Shown piece by piece: positions 16,917-24,931 of a stretch of DNA of 43,262 nucleotides. The stretch's first letter is position 1. Every line of letters begins with the position of its first letter. The position numbers and the translations under genes were made by a program. The notes under the pieces are model-generated. The model saw only the letters and a list, made by a program, of their open reading frames with translations, did not search any database and was not told the origin of the DNA. The DNA lies in the NCBI GenBank assembly GCA_016124235.1, contig WGOC01000018.1:1-43262 (forward strand), read 5' to 3'. The DNA is from a bacterium. GTDB taxonomy: Bacteria > Verrucomicrobiota > Verrucomicrobiia > Limisphaerales > RI-55.

Positions 16917-17414
16917 GTGCCGCTGCCCTACCAGATCGCCACGTTGCTCTATTGTTTCAATGAGCGCGATGACATCCTCCTGCTGGAACGCGCGCAGGAA
17001 CCGAACCTGGGTTTGTGGAGTCCGCCGGGTGGGAAGCTTAAACAGGAGGCCGGGGAATCGCCCTTTGCCTGCGCCTGCCGTGAAGCGCATGAAGAACTCG
17101 CGATCGAGCTGGAGCCCCGGGACCTGCATTTGACGGGCTTGATCAGTGAGCATGGTTACCAGGGGCAGGCGCATTGGTTGATGTTTTTGTTCGAAGTCAA
17201 AAAGCGATTACATGAGTTGCCGGCACCCATTCGTGAAGGACGCTTCGCCTTTTTCAATCGCACGCAACTGGCCGAACTTGCACTGCCGCGAACAGATCGT
17301 GAACAGATCTGGCCGTTGTTTTGGCGTCATCGCGGTGGATTCTTTGCCGCTCATTGTCACTGCCTTGCGAATGGCCAAAATAGTTGGACCTTGGAACAAG
17401 GTTCCGCCGTTTAG
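16917..17414 (+). CDS. Nudix hydrolase
   Basis: A 165-residue Nudix protein that would cleave a nucleoside diphosphate linked to another moiety, with a divalent metal. The Nudix box runs from G-G-K-L-K-Q-E-A-G-E-S to C-R-E-A-H-E-E-L: the R-E-x-x-E-E core is intact, the first loop is two residues longer than the consensus, and the usual glycine after E-E-x is alanine. The start is a GTG at 16917, just before the first core strand (P-Y-Q-I-A-T-L-L-Y); the frame upstream of it does not look like a Nudix protein. It ends 15 bases before tadA, so the two may be co-transcribed. The substrate is unknown. Confidence 0.8.
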   Translation: MPLPYQIATLLYCFNERDDILLLERAQEPNLGLWSPPGGKLKQEAGESPFACACREAHEELAIELEPRDLHLTGLISEHGYQGQAHWLMFLFEVKKRLHELPAPIREGRFAFFNRTQLAELALPRTDREQIWPLFWRHRGGFFAAHCHCLANGQNSWTLEQGSAV

Positions 17415-17429
17415 ATCGGTTGCGACACC

Positions 17430-17969
17430 ATGAATTCAGACGAGCCCGCCGCGATGAACGAATTGAATCTCGATCGACAGAGCGATGACTATTTCATGGG
17501 CGAAGCCTTGCGCCAGGCCGCGAAGGCGTTTGCCGCCGAGGAAGTGCCGGTCGGGGCAGTGATCGTTCACCAGGGGCGCATCATCGCGCGTGCCTACAAC
17601 CAGGTGGAGCTCTTGAAGGATGCGACGGCGCATGCGGAGATGCTGGCGATCACTCAGGCGGAAAGTGCCTTGGGCGACTGGCGATTGAACGAATGCACCC
17701 TGTACGTGACGAAGGAACCTTGCCCGATGTGTGCGGGCGCCGTCGTCCATGCGCGCCTGCGTCGCGTGGTTTTCGGGGCACCCGATGCGAAAGGCGGGGC
17801 GGCCGGCGGGGCGATGAACCTGCTGCAATTCCCCACGTTGAATCATCAGTGCGAAATCACGGCCGGTGTGCGTTTCGAGGAATGCCGGGGCTTGCTCAAG
17901 GATTTCTTTGCTCAACAACGAGAGAACAACAAGGCTTCACGATCGGGCACGAACGGCAACGGTAAGTAG
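17430..17969 (+). CDS. tadA: tRNA-specific adenosine deaminase TadA
   Basis: A 179-residue zinc deaminase that converts adenosine-34 to inosine in a tRNA anticodon, for decoding arginine codons (family knowledge). The active-site motifs are complete: H-A-E-M (about residue 71, with the proton-shuttling glutamate) and P-C-P-M-C-A-G-A (about 96, two zinc cysteines). V-P-V-G-A-V-I-V precedes them as usual. The C-terminus has about 15 extra polar residues. A second in-frame ATG lies 8 codons inside. It follows the Nudix gene closely. Confidence 0.95.
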   Translation: MNSDEPAAMNELNLDRQSDDYFMGEALRQAAKAFAAEEVPVGAVIVHQGRIIARAYNQVELLKDATAHAEMLAITQAESALGDWRLNECTLYVTKEPCPMCAGAVVHARLRRVVFGAPDAKGGAAGGAMNLLQFPTLNHQCEITAGVRFEECRGLLKDFFAQQRENNKASRSGTNGNGK

Positions 17970-18031
17970 CGCCGTACTTGGGATGCAAATTGCGTTGGCG
18001 GTCTCCCGTTTTTTTGGCTACCAATAGTTCC

Positions 18032-18529
18032 ATGAACTGTCCTGCCTGCGACCACTTGTTACAGCCGCTGAAAGCCGGTCCCGTGATGGTGGATGCGTGT
18101 ATCGGCGGGTGCGGCGGAATCTGGTTCGACGCATTCGAAATGCAGAAAGTGGACGAAGAGCACGAGCCCGGCGCCGAGCAATTGCTCGACATTCCCGGCG
18201 ATTCGAATGTGCAGGTGGATTACGACCGCAAGCGCAAATGCCCGCGTTGTGAAACCGTGGTCATGCTCCGCCACGCCCACAAGGATAACCCGGCCGTGAC
18301 GGTGGATGAATGCCCCGGCTGCGGTGGTTTCTGGCTGGATGCCGGTGAACTGGGATTGATCCGGCGTTCACATGTTTTGACGGAGAAGAAGCGGGCGCAC
18401 ACGCAGGCGCTGCTCGAACAATTGAAACGGCAATCGCTCGCGGCCCTGCATCACCAGCCGGAGGAAGCGAAGCGGCGGTCCCACGCGATCACCACGATCA
18501 ACGCGTTTTTCCACGCCTGGCCGGAGTAG
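18032..18529 (+). CDS. TFIIB-type zinc-ribbon protein
   Basis: A 165-residue protein with two zf-TFIIB-type zinc knuckles: C-P-A-C at the start paired with C-I-G-G-C-G-G-I-W-F-D, and C-P-R-C (about residue 71) paired with C-P-G-C-G-G-F-W-L-D-A-G-E-L. The C-terminal 50 residues are charged and helical (K-K-R-A-H-T-Q-A-L-L-E-Q). The family is widespread and of unknown function, and is cytoplasmic by lack of a signal. Start ATG 18032 puts the first zinc knuckle at residue 3, as in relatives; the upstream extension has no zinc ligands. It is convergent with the porin operon. Confidence 0.8.
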   Translation: MNCPACDHLLQPLKAGPVMVDACIGGCGGIWFDAFEMQKVDEEHEPGAEQLLDIPGDSNVQVDYDRKRKCPRCETVVMLRHAHKDNPAVTVDECPGCGGFWLDAGELGLIRRSHVLTEKKRAHTQALLEQLKRQSLAALHHQPEEAKRRSHAITTINAFFHAWPE

Positions 18530-18560
18530 ATCGTCCAGCACCGCGGGTGGCGTGGCTGGC

Positions 18561-20717
18561 TCAGAACCGGTATTGCATGCCCGCCCAGACCAGGTGTGCG
18601 GTGTAGTCATTGAAGCCACCGAAGGTTTCGTCCTTATAGTCGTAATAGCCGTAACGCAGAGTCAGCCGCAGGTGTTCGTTGATCCGCCGGGCGACGGTGG
18701 CCGTCACACCGTTTTGCTCGGCTCCGGCGCCGTAGGGTACGCCCGCAGAGGAGTTGTCCCGATAATTGTCGGCGCGGTAGTGGAAGTAGCCGATCCTCAG
18801 GTCCGTTTTGTCATCAACCACAAATCCGGTGACGAGGTCCGCCGTCCAGTAGTTGTTTTGCGCCGCCAGCACGGGAGCGGCGGAAAGCGTTGGGGGGACG
18901 TAATCGGACACGGGCGTTTTGGTCTCGCTTCGCACGTAGCTCAATCCGGGCTGCAGATACAGGCGGGACCAGGGCATCCAGGTGACATTGAGCGCGAGTA
19001 TGTGGGTGGTCATCCGAGCGGACTCGGATTCGCTCAGACCCGACGCAGGATCTGGTCGGGTGTTAATGGTGGAGTCCTGATATTCGTACCGGCCAAGGAT
19101 GCTGATGTTCTTCGGCAGGCGCAACGACACGCGAAAGCTGCCATCGTAGGTCTCAAGGCCCCGCATCGCGAGAAACCCGGGGTAGCTGAACGGGCTGCCC
19201 GGCGTGTTTGCGGTGTTGTCCTGGCCGAAAGTGTAGTCGTACTTGTTGTTCTTGTAATAGCCGCCCGCGTCCAGGGTCACGGTGCGCAGCGGATACCATC
19301 GGGCACCCGCCGAGTATCGTTGAAAGAAACGGGAATCGTCCTTCTGGAATTGAATCGGCGGCACGCCAAAGCCGTTGACTTGTGCCAGTCCGCCGCGCTC
19401 ATTGAGATCGCCGTCGCCCTGGGTCCACAGGGCTTTTCCATAGATCACCCAATTGGTGAAGCCGGTATAGCGCACATCCAGTGCCTCGGTCACATCGAGG
19501 ACGCGGCGGGCACTTTCAGCGGTGAACGCTTCGGCGGGAAAACTGGCGAGTGTTCCCCAACCGCCGGAGTTGCCGTCCCAATCCTGCTTTTGCACGCGCA
19601 AGGAGGGCACGACGGTGAAGTGCTGCCCGAGCTGGGACATCAGGTTCAGGTTCATCACATAATCGTTCTGGGAAAGGGATCCCAGAAGATTGGTGTAACC
19701 CAAACCGGTCTGTTGCGGGTTCGGCACGTAGCTGATGTCAAAGTCGTTGCCGTAAATCCGGCTGCCCGAAATATCGCTGTCGAGGCGGCTGTAGAGAACG
19801 CCCGCGGAGAACAGCATATTGGTTCGAATCCAGGTCTCGCTGAAGGCATTGACGCTGAACTGATCGTATTTCGTGCCCTCCCGCGTTGTGGTCTTTTGCT
19901 GGGTCGGTTCGCCGGGGAACAGCGTGGTCTTCAACGCGTCGTTGAGATCGGCCGTTTCGTAGTGGAGGTTGGCGCCAAAGTCCGTCGTTTTGAGGTGGTG
20001 CGTTGCGCCCAGGTCGAAGGCATCAACGGTCTCATCGATGTCCCGGAAGCTGGGCGATAGTCCGGCCACCGGCGTTGAAAATCCCGACGGATGAGTCGGT
20101 CCCCACGAGGTCGAATTCTTGTCGCCGTCACGATAACGATGGGAGTATTTGAAAGTGACCTGGGGCACGTTTTCGCGCCGCAATCCGGCCTCGAAGGAAA
20201 CCTCCCCGCGATCAATGCTCAGCGTGTCGTCGGGCAGATCATAGCGGACCCCGGCCGGCGGGTAATAGCCGCCGCCGCCATTGTACCAGGTGCGGAAGTT
20301 TTCGAAATGCATCCGCACGTAACCCCAGTCATCATTCTGGACCTTGAGGCTCAGGCTGTAATCGTGGTTGTCCAGAATGGACCGCCCGTCGACCGCGAAC
20401 AGGGTGGTCTTGCCGACATACTTTTCGTAGTGCAGATCCTCAATGCCTCCGAAGACGCTGTTGCCCAGGTGCAGGGATTGGCGTGCCGCCGCCGCGTTGC
20501 CCTGGGTGAAAAATCCGCCGGCCGAAAGCTCGACCCAGCTGGTGTAGATTTCCGGCCCACCTTCAAACATTTCCTGCGCCGAGGGCGCGTTGGTCGAGTC
20601 ATCGGCGCGAACGTGTGAACCGGCGAACAACAACATGGCTCCCAGTGCGTAGTAACCGGCCGGAGTTTTGTACGGGGCATCGGCCGCATCCCGTTTCGAT
20701 GGCAAAATGGATTTCAT
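18561..20717 (-). CDS. MtrB/PioB-like outer-membrane porin of an electron conduit
   Basis: A 718-residue outer-membrane beta-barrel and the last gene of a three-gene operon with two multiheme cytochromes. A signal peptide is visible (hydrophobic A-L-G-A-M-L-L-F-A-G, cut near R-A-D-D). The mature part opens with V-E-L-S-A-G-G-F-F-T-Q-G-N, as in porin-cytochrome complex porins, then alternates strands rich in aromatic residues and polar loops, and ends in aromatic Q-Y-R-F as outer-membrane proteins do. It has no heme motif. In known complexes such a barrel sheathes a periplasmic multiheme cytochrome so that electrons cross the outer membrane. Length fits MtrB/PioB/OmbB proteins (about 650-800). 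It starts 18 bases after the octaheme gene stops. The pathway direction (iron or mineral reduction, or oxidation) is not shown. Confidence 0.85.
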   Translation of the reverse strand: MKSILPSKRDAADAPYKTPAGYYALGAMLLFAGSHVRADDSTNAPSAQEMFEGGPEIYTSWVELSAGGFFTQGNAAAARQSLHLGNSVFGGIEDLHYEKYVGKTTLFAVDGRSILDNHDYSLSLKVQNDDWGYVRMHFENFRTWYNGGGGYYPPAGVRYDLPDDTLSIDRGEVSFEAGLRRENVPQVTFKYSHRYRDGDKNSTSWGPTHPSGFSTPVAGLSPSFRDIDETVDAFDLGATHHLKTTDFGANLHYETADLNDALKTTLFPGEPTQQKTTTREGTKYDQFSVNAFSETWIRTNMLFSAGVLYSRLDSDISGSRIYGNDFDISYVPNPQQTGLGYTNLLGSLSQNDYVMNLNLMSQLGQHFTVVPSLRVQKQDWDGNSGGWGTLASFPAEAFTAESARRVLDVTEALDVRYTGFTNWVIYGKALWTQGDGDLNERGGLAQVNGFGVPPIQFQKDDSRFFQRYSAGARWYPLRTVTLDAGGYYKNNKYDYTFGQDNTANTPGSPFSYPGFLAMRGLETYDGSFRVSLRLPKNISILGRYEYQDSTINTRPDPASGLSESESARMTTHILALNVTWMPWSRLYLQPGLSYVRSETKTPVSDYVPPTLSAAPVLAAQNNYWTADLVTGFVVDDKTDLRIGYFHYRADNYRDNSSAGVPYGAGAEQNGVTATVARRINEHLRLTLRYGYYDYKDETFGGFNDYTAHLVWAGMQYRF

Positions 20718-20734
20718 CGTATTTTCCGGGGTTG

Positions 20735-21595
20735 CTAGAATTGGAGGGCGGGGTTCACTCGCGAACCGTGGACGGCCTCATGGCAGCCGGCGGTCCAGCA
20801 GGTGCCCTGTTGCAGGCGCACGGTGTGATCAACGCCACCAATGATGACGCTGCCACTCTGGAGCTGCTGGAAGTGACATTTCAGGCAAAGGTTCGCGTCG
20901 CGTACCGTCAGCAGCTTGTCGTTGACGCTGCCGTGAGCGGTGTGGCACGTGGTGCAGCCTTCCCGCATCGCTTCGTGCTCGAAAACGTGGGGCCCCTTTT
21001 GCGCCTGGTGACAACGCAGGCACGCGTCGTTTTCGGCCGTCAAGGCAGTGCCGCCCCCTTTGAAGATCGACCCTTTGTGTGGCGAGTGACAATCGGTGCA
21101 GGTCATGCGGCCTTCCGGCACGGGATGATGATCCGGCAGGTTGAACTGCCCGCGCACATCGGCGTGACATTGGAAGCACATGTTTTCGGTGGAGCGCGCC
21201 TTGGTGGTGGCGACGTGACTGCCAAAGCTGTTCGCAAAGGGGCGTCCCGCCATGAAACTGAACGGCGGTTTGACCTCGCCGCCGGACTCGGCGTGGCTGC
21301 TGCCCGGTCCGTGGCAGCTTTCACAGCCGACATACAGCGCATTGGTTCCCTGGGCCATCAGGCGCGCGTGATCGGCGGTCGCAAAGCCCTGGTAAATGTT
21401 GTGGTGGCAGGCATCGCATTCCGTGGAACCGATATAATTGGCACCCGGAACCTTCGGCAGCAACACCACGGTGCGGTGGACCGTGCTGCAGGAGATCACC
21501 ACCAGGACGAGAAACACGGTGGCAGCGGTGAGCGTCAGCCATTTCTTACAACTGGCGGACAACGTTCGCACCTTGTGGAGAATTTGATTGATCAT
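20735..21595 (-). CDS. Octaheme MtrA/OmaB/DmsE-like cytochrome, probable lipoprotein
   Basis: A 286-residue multiheme c-type cytochrome and the middle gene of the conduit operon. Heme motifs in order: CDACH, CESCH, CFQCH, CTDCH, CLRCH, CTTCH, CLKCH and a final CWTAGCH with four residues between the cysteines, eight in all. The end (G-C-T-T-C-H-T-A-H-G-S ... C-H-E-A-V-H-G-S) follows the MtrA/DmsE pattern. MtrA has ten hemes; Geobacter OmaB has eight. The N-terminus has a long hydrophobic stretch ending V-I-S-C (C36), a fair lipobox, so it may be lipidated. ATG 21595 was chosen over a TTG at 21634 that overlaps the upstream gene. The gaps to its neighbours are 16 and 17 bases. It would carry electrons through the porin. 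Confidence 0.85.
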   Translation of the reverse strand: MINQILHKVRTLSASCKKWLTLTAATVFLVLVVISCSTVHRTVVLLPKVPGANYIGSTECDACHHNIYQGFATADHARLMAQGTNALYVGCESCHGPGSSHAESGGEVKPPFSFMAGRPFANSFGSHVATTKARSTENMCFQCHADVRGQFNLPDHHPVPEGRMTCTDCHSPHKGSIFKGGGTALTAENDACLRCHQAQKGPHVFEHEAMREGCTTCHTAHGSVNDKLLTVRDANLCLKCHFQQLQSGSVIIGGVDHTVRLQQGTCWTAGCHEAVHGSRVNPALQF

Positions 21596-21611
21596 CACAG
21601 CTCTCGATGGG

Positions 21612-23354
21612 TTATTCGTACAATTGTCCGGCAACTAAATCGCGGGCAGTTTGCAAAAGGGCGAAGGCGTAGGGGCCGTTGTGCACGCCGTAACTGCCGT
21701 CATACAAAACCAGGTACAAATCAAAGCGGGCCTGCTTGATTTCGTTGGGAATCAGCCCCTGATCGGCCGTTGTCGGGCCGGAACTTCCCGCCGGCGCCAG
21801 CTCGCCCGGATTGGTATACTCCCAACCCAGTGCGCCGTACTTCGTCTGCAACGCGGTCGGTGCCGCGGTGGTTGCCCATTGATCGAGCAGGGCCTTCACG
21901 TCCTCGATGCCGGTGTGATTCTGGTTCGAGGTGATCAGCTCTTTGACCGCGCCGACGGAACCTCCGATTTGGGTGGTATCCGGGCCGTGACATTTCGTGC
22001 AGGCATTATAGGAAGTCACCGCAAAACGATGACCGGTCACCGCCGCCACTTCGGGCGGGCCATTTTGGTGGGCCGAGGTTTGCATGTGGCAGTCGACGCA
22101 TTGCTTCTCCATCAAGGCATGGGTTGATGGTTGGGAAGGGGTGAAGTTGCCGCCTTGCACGCCGATGGTGCCGATCAACATGTTGTACTGCACGGAATGA
22201 TGCGGCGGGCGGCTGGTGTCGTCCCATTTGGCCCCGCGGGCGTTGTGGCATTGCGCGCAAACATTGATGTTCGCGTTGTATTTGTTCGTGAACACATCCG
22301 ACGTGCCCAGGGAATAATCGGCCAGGGAAGACAACGGATTGCGGAGCTGATTGGTGTAGGTGGCGCCCAGAACACTGTTGGTGATCACGATGCCGTCGAA
22401 TTGATTGGTCACCACTCCGCTCAGCGGGTTGGTCCATGCGTGGTTCGCGTGCGGGTCGTGGCAGGTGACGCAGGTGATCGCCACGTTGAAATCGTTGGCC
22501 TTTGTGACGCTGGGATCTTCACCGTGGAGCAACGCGATTCGTGCCGTGCCGGAATGGCAGCGACCACACCGGCTGATGCTGCCGGTCGAGGCGGTCATGG
22601 ATTGCAGGACGTCGGGCACGACCGTGCCGTGGGGACTGCCCTGCCATTCCTCAAAGGTGGGATGCTGCGCGTCCGAGTGGCAACCACCGCAAACCTGGGC
22701 CGCCGGTTCGACCCGGGGAAGGACGGTTAAATCGAGCGGGTTGGCGGCGTGGTCGGCGGCGGGCCCGTGGCAGTTCTCGCATTGCACGCCGGCCAGGAAA
22801 CTTGTGCTGCGCGCGTCATTTACGTCCACAAATCCGGTGGGTAAGCCAAAGCCCACGGTATGACAAACCACACAATTCGGATTCGTGTCCTGGTAGATTC
22901 GATGAAGCGTTTCCAACGCAAACGCGTGGGGTAGGTTCGTTTCGGTGCCGGCGATTTGCGAATGGCAGGTGGCACAACTGCGGGCTCCGGCGTAATGCGG
23001 CGCGGGACCGAGTAGGCGAAAGAACGCATTCCCCTGCGCGTCCGGAATGGTGGCAACCCGGCCAATGTTCGTGGGCCCGCCGGCCGGCGTCCAGACGGGA
23101 TCGTTCAGGTCCAACTTCTGGAAAAACTGGTAGTAACCGGACGGCCCTTCCCAGGTGACCCTGATGCCGTTGGTGCTCGACGTGGCACTCGTCAGAACGG
23201 GCAGGCCGGGCATGCCCCCGGGCCGTGTGAAGTTCAAATGGGGAACGCCTTGCGCCCGGAGGGTCGAGCCCGGCAGGAGGCATCCCGCTGCAAGCAGGAC
23301 CAACACGGTTAACCGGTTGACGCGCGTGGCTATTTGAGTGCGCATAGGCAACAT
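21612..23354 (-). CDS. Nonaheme c554-like cytochrome, outer component of the conduit
   Basis: A 580-residue exported cytochrome and the first gene of the conduit operon. The signal region holds L-L-A-A-G-C (possible lipidation at C25) followed by a possible normal cut at L-R-A-Q-G. Residues about 50-117 form a small beta module (Y-Y-Q-F-F-Q-K-L-D-L ... F-F-R-L-L-G-P) that is C-terminal in other secreted proteins of the window. Nine CXXCH motifs follow from about residue 127: CATCH, CVVCH, CENCH, CGGCH, CGRCH, CVTCH, CAQCH, CVDCH, CTKCH. The tail has the helix D-G-S-Y-G-V-H-N common in this superfamily. No CXXCK site is present, so a nitrite reductase is unlikely. By position it matches the outer-surface cytochrome (OmcB role) of porin-cytochrome complexes; this is inferred. 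Starts at 23354 or 23345 are both possible; the frame's upstream TTG is unlikely. Confidence 0.8.
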   Translation of the reverse strand: MLPMRTQIATRVNRLTVLVLLAAGCLLPGSTLRAQGVPHLNFTRPGGMPGLPVLTSATSSTNGIRVTWEGPSGYYQFFQKLDLNDPVWTPAGGPTNIGRVATIPDAQGNAFFRLLGPAPHYAGARSCATCHSQIAGTETNLPHAFALETLHRIYQDTNPNCVVCHTVGFGLPTGFVDVNDARSTSFLAGVQCENCHGPAADHAANPLDLTVLPRVEPAAQVCGGCHSDAQHPTFEEWQGSPHGTVVPDVLQSMTASTGSISRCGRCHSGTARIALLHGEDPSVTKANDFNVAITCVTCHDPHANHAWTNPLSGVVTNQFDGIVITNSVLGATYTNQLRNPLSSLADYSLGTSDVFTNKYNANINVCAQCHNARGAKWDDTSRPPHHSVQYNMLIGTIGVQGGNFTPSQPSTHALMEKQCVDCHMQTSAHQNGPPEVAAVTGHRFAVTSYNACTKCHGPDTTQIGGSVGAVKELITSNQNHTGIEDVKALLDQWATTAAPTALQTKYGALGWEYTNPGELAPAGSSGPTTADQGLIPNEIKQARFDLYLVLYDGSYGVHNGPYAFALLQTARDLVAGQLYE

Positions 23355-23678
23355 GATTAACTTGTCCGCTCTTGTTCCCCGCTGACCCTGTTTGCCCGAC
23401 CCGGTCGACACACCAGGTTGCTGCGGCAGAATTCTGAACATCCCGGCATCAGTGGAAGCGTGGAGCTGTTTGCGGGTTGAGGTTGAGAAGTCATACAACG
23501 GTTTGAGAATTACCAGAAGTGTAAACAAGCGCTTTCCCAATATGGGCCGAATCTTACCCTTGGTTGCCCGGCACGTGGCAAAAGAGATTTAGATTTCCGC
23601 GTCCTCCCAATTTTACCTCGCCTGCTTGGAGCGAATATTGGAGGTTTCTGCGCGCCGCTGGAACAGCGCGAACTGCTT
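23355..23678. other. Divergent region between conduit operon and GldG-like gene
   Basis: It must hold the promoters of the cytochrome/porin operon (minus) and of the membrane-protein gene (plus). I see no clear -35/-10 pair, palindrome or coding sequence in it. Confidence 0.4.
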
Positions 23679-24599
23679 ATGCGAAATCGATCTTCGGTAA
23701 CAACGACCGCCTCCCCCAAACGACCGCGCAAGCACGAAGAGGCTCAGGCACGGGTCATCTTGTTGGCACTGGGATTCTTCCTGCTCGGCATTGCCGCTAC
23801 GATGCTCTACTTCCACGCCGGGCGCGATAAACGGGATGAACAACAGGTGGCCGGCGGACAAGCCTCGGGGCTGTCGGCCAAGACCGAAGCTGTGTTGCAG
23901 AAGCTCAACACACCCGTCCAGATCCGGTTTTATTCATTGCTCGACCGGGCGACGGTAGCCACCGCGGTTAAGGATTTCGCCGCACGGATGGATGATTTGT
24001 TGCAAGCGTACGGCGAGGCTGGACACGACAAGATTGAAATCGTTCGCGTCAATACGCTGACCGAAACCAATGCCGACGCCGCCAGCGACGACGGTCTCCG
24101 GCCTTTCAACCGGGACAAGGGTGAGCCGAGTTTTCTGGGCTTTGTTGTTTCCGGCAACGGACAAAAAGTGGTGCTGGCACAACTTTCGCCGGAGTGGGAA
24201 GCCGCCGTGCAATTTGACCTGACCCGCGCCATTGATGAAGTGAACCGGGCCCGACCACCGATTGTTGCTCCCGCGGCGACGAGAAGCACGCCTGAGGTCC
24301 TGTCGGAAGTGAAAGCGGCCATTCCCAATCTGGATGCCGTTTCGAGTAAACAAGGCGCCGAGATGCTGCGGGCGGCGGCCTTGCGGGAATTCGCCGGTGC
24401 CGCCAACCAATTGCAGGCGAAGGTCAAGGAAGCTCAAGAACGGCTGGCTGCGGCACAGAACAGCGATTCGGCGGAGGAACAACAGGCGGCCATGAAAAAC
24501 CTGCAACAAGTTCAGGCTGAGCAGGCAGAAAAAGTGAAAGAAATCGCCGCCCGGCTGCAGGAGCAAATCGCCGCGCTGCAACAGATCAAAGGGCAATGA
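23679..24599 (+). CDS. GldG/ABC-auxiliary-like membrane-anchored protein
   Basis: A 306-residue protein with one N-terminal membrane helix (about residues 25-45, I-L-L-A-L-G-F-F-L-L-G-I-A), then a periplasmic domain whose start, L-S-A-K-T-E-A-V-L-Q-K-L-N-T-P-V, is the pattern of the GldG / ABC-transporter auxiliary family. The last 80 residues are a glutamine-, alanine- and glutamate-rich coiled coil. Such domains usually occur beside ABC transporter permeases; none is found here, so the gene is an orphan. It diverges from the conduit operon and lies between it and two more cytochromes. A link to cytochrome export or assembly is only a guess from position. Confidence 0.6.
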   Translation: MRNRSSVTTTASPKRPRKHEEAQARVILLALGFFLLGIAATMLYFHAGRDKRDEQQVAGGQASGLSAKTEAVLQKLNTPVQIRFYSLLDRATVATAVKDFAARMDDLLQAYGEAGHDKIEIVRVNTLTETNADAASDDGLRPFNRDKGEPSFLGFVVSGNGQKVVLAQLSPEWEAAVQFDLTRAIDEVNRARPPIVAPAATRSTPEVLSEVKAAIPNLDAVSSKQGAEMLRAAALREFAGAANQLQAKVKEAQERLAAAQNSDSAEEQQAAMKNLQQVQAEQAEKVKEIAARLQEQIAALQQIKGQ

Positions 24600-24931
24600 C
24601 GCATGGTCTTGTCGCCGGTCGCCGGCTCGTAGTTCAGCGAATCAAATTCCTTTTCCACAAACGGTGAGTGGTGGTTTTCGTCTCCGCGATCCACGCGTTG
24701 AGCGAACCCAATGATGGCTTTTGGAACGGCTCGTTCGCGCGCTGATGTCCGTCGCCTTGCCTCTTACTCCGAGTTTACCGGGTGCATCGGTTTTGACTCT
24801 TAAGTGAACGTGTCAAGGCCGGGTTCCTGCGTCGCATGACGACGTTCATTTGGCGATTTGTCTGGCAGACAAAAAACCCTCCCCGAGACGGGGAGGGTTG
24901 ACGGAATCCGATCAGCTCTTCGATTTTGGCA
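24600..24931. other. Convergent gene-free stretch
   Basis: This lies between the ends of the GldG-like gene and the second nonaheme cytochrome gene. Apart from the terminator at 24871-24899 nothing recognisable was seen. Confidence 0.45.
24871..24899 (-). terminator. Intrinsic terminator of the second nonaheme cytochrome
   Basis: AACCCTCCCCG (24875-24885) pairs with CGGGGAGGGTT (24889-24899) around the loop AGA. On the minus strand the stem runs into a T-tract (AAAAAA at 24871-24876 on the plus strand). It lies about 32 bases after the gene's stop. Confidence 0.9.

Noticed and set aside
18552..20060. 502-codon plus-strand frame
   Set aside because: It is antisense to the porin gene; no signal peptide or recognisable fold.
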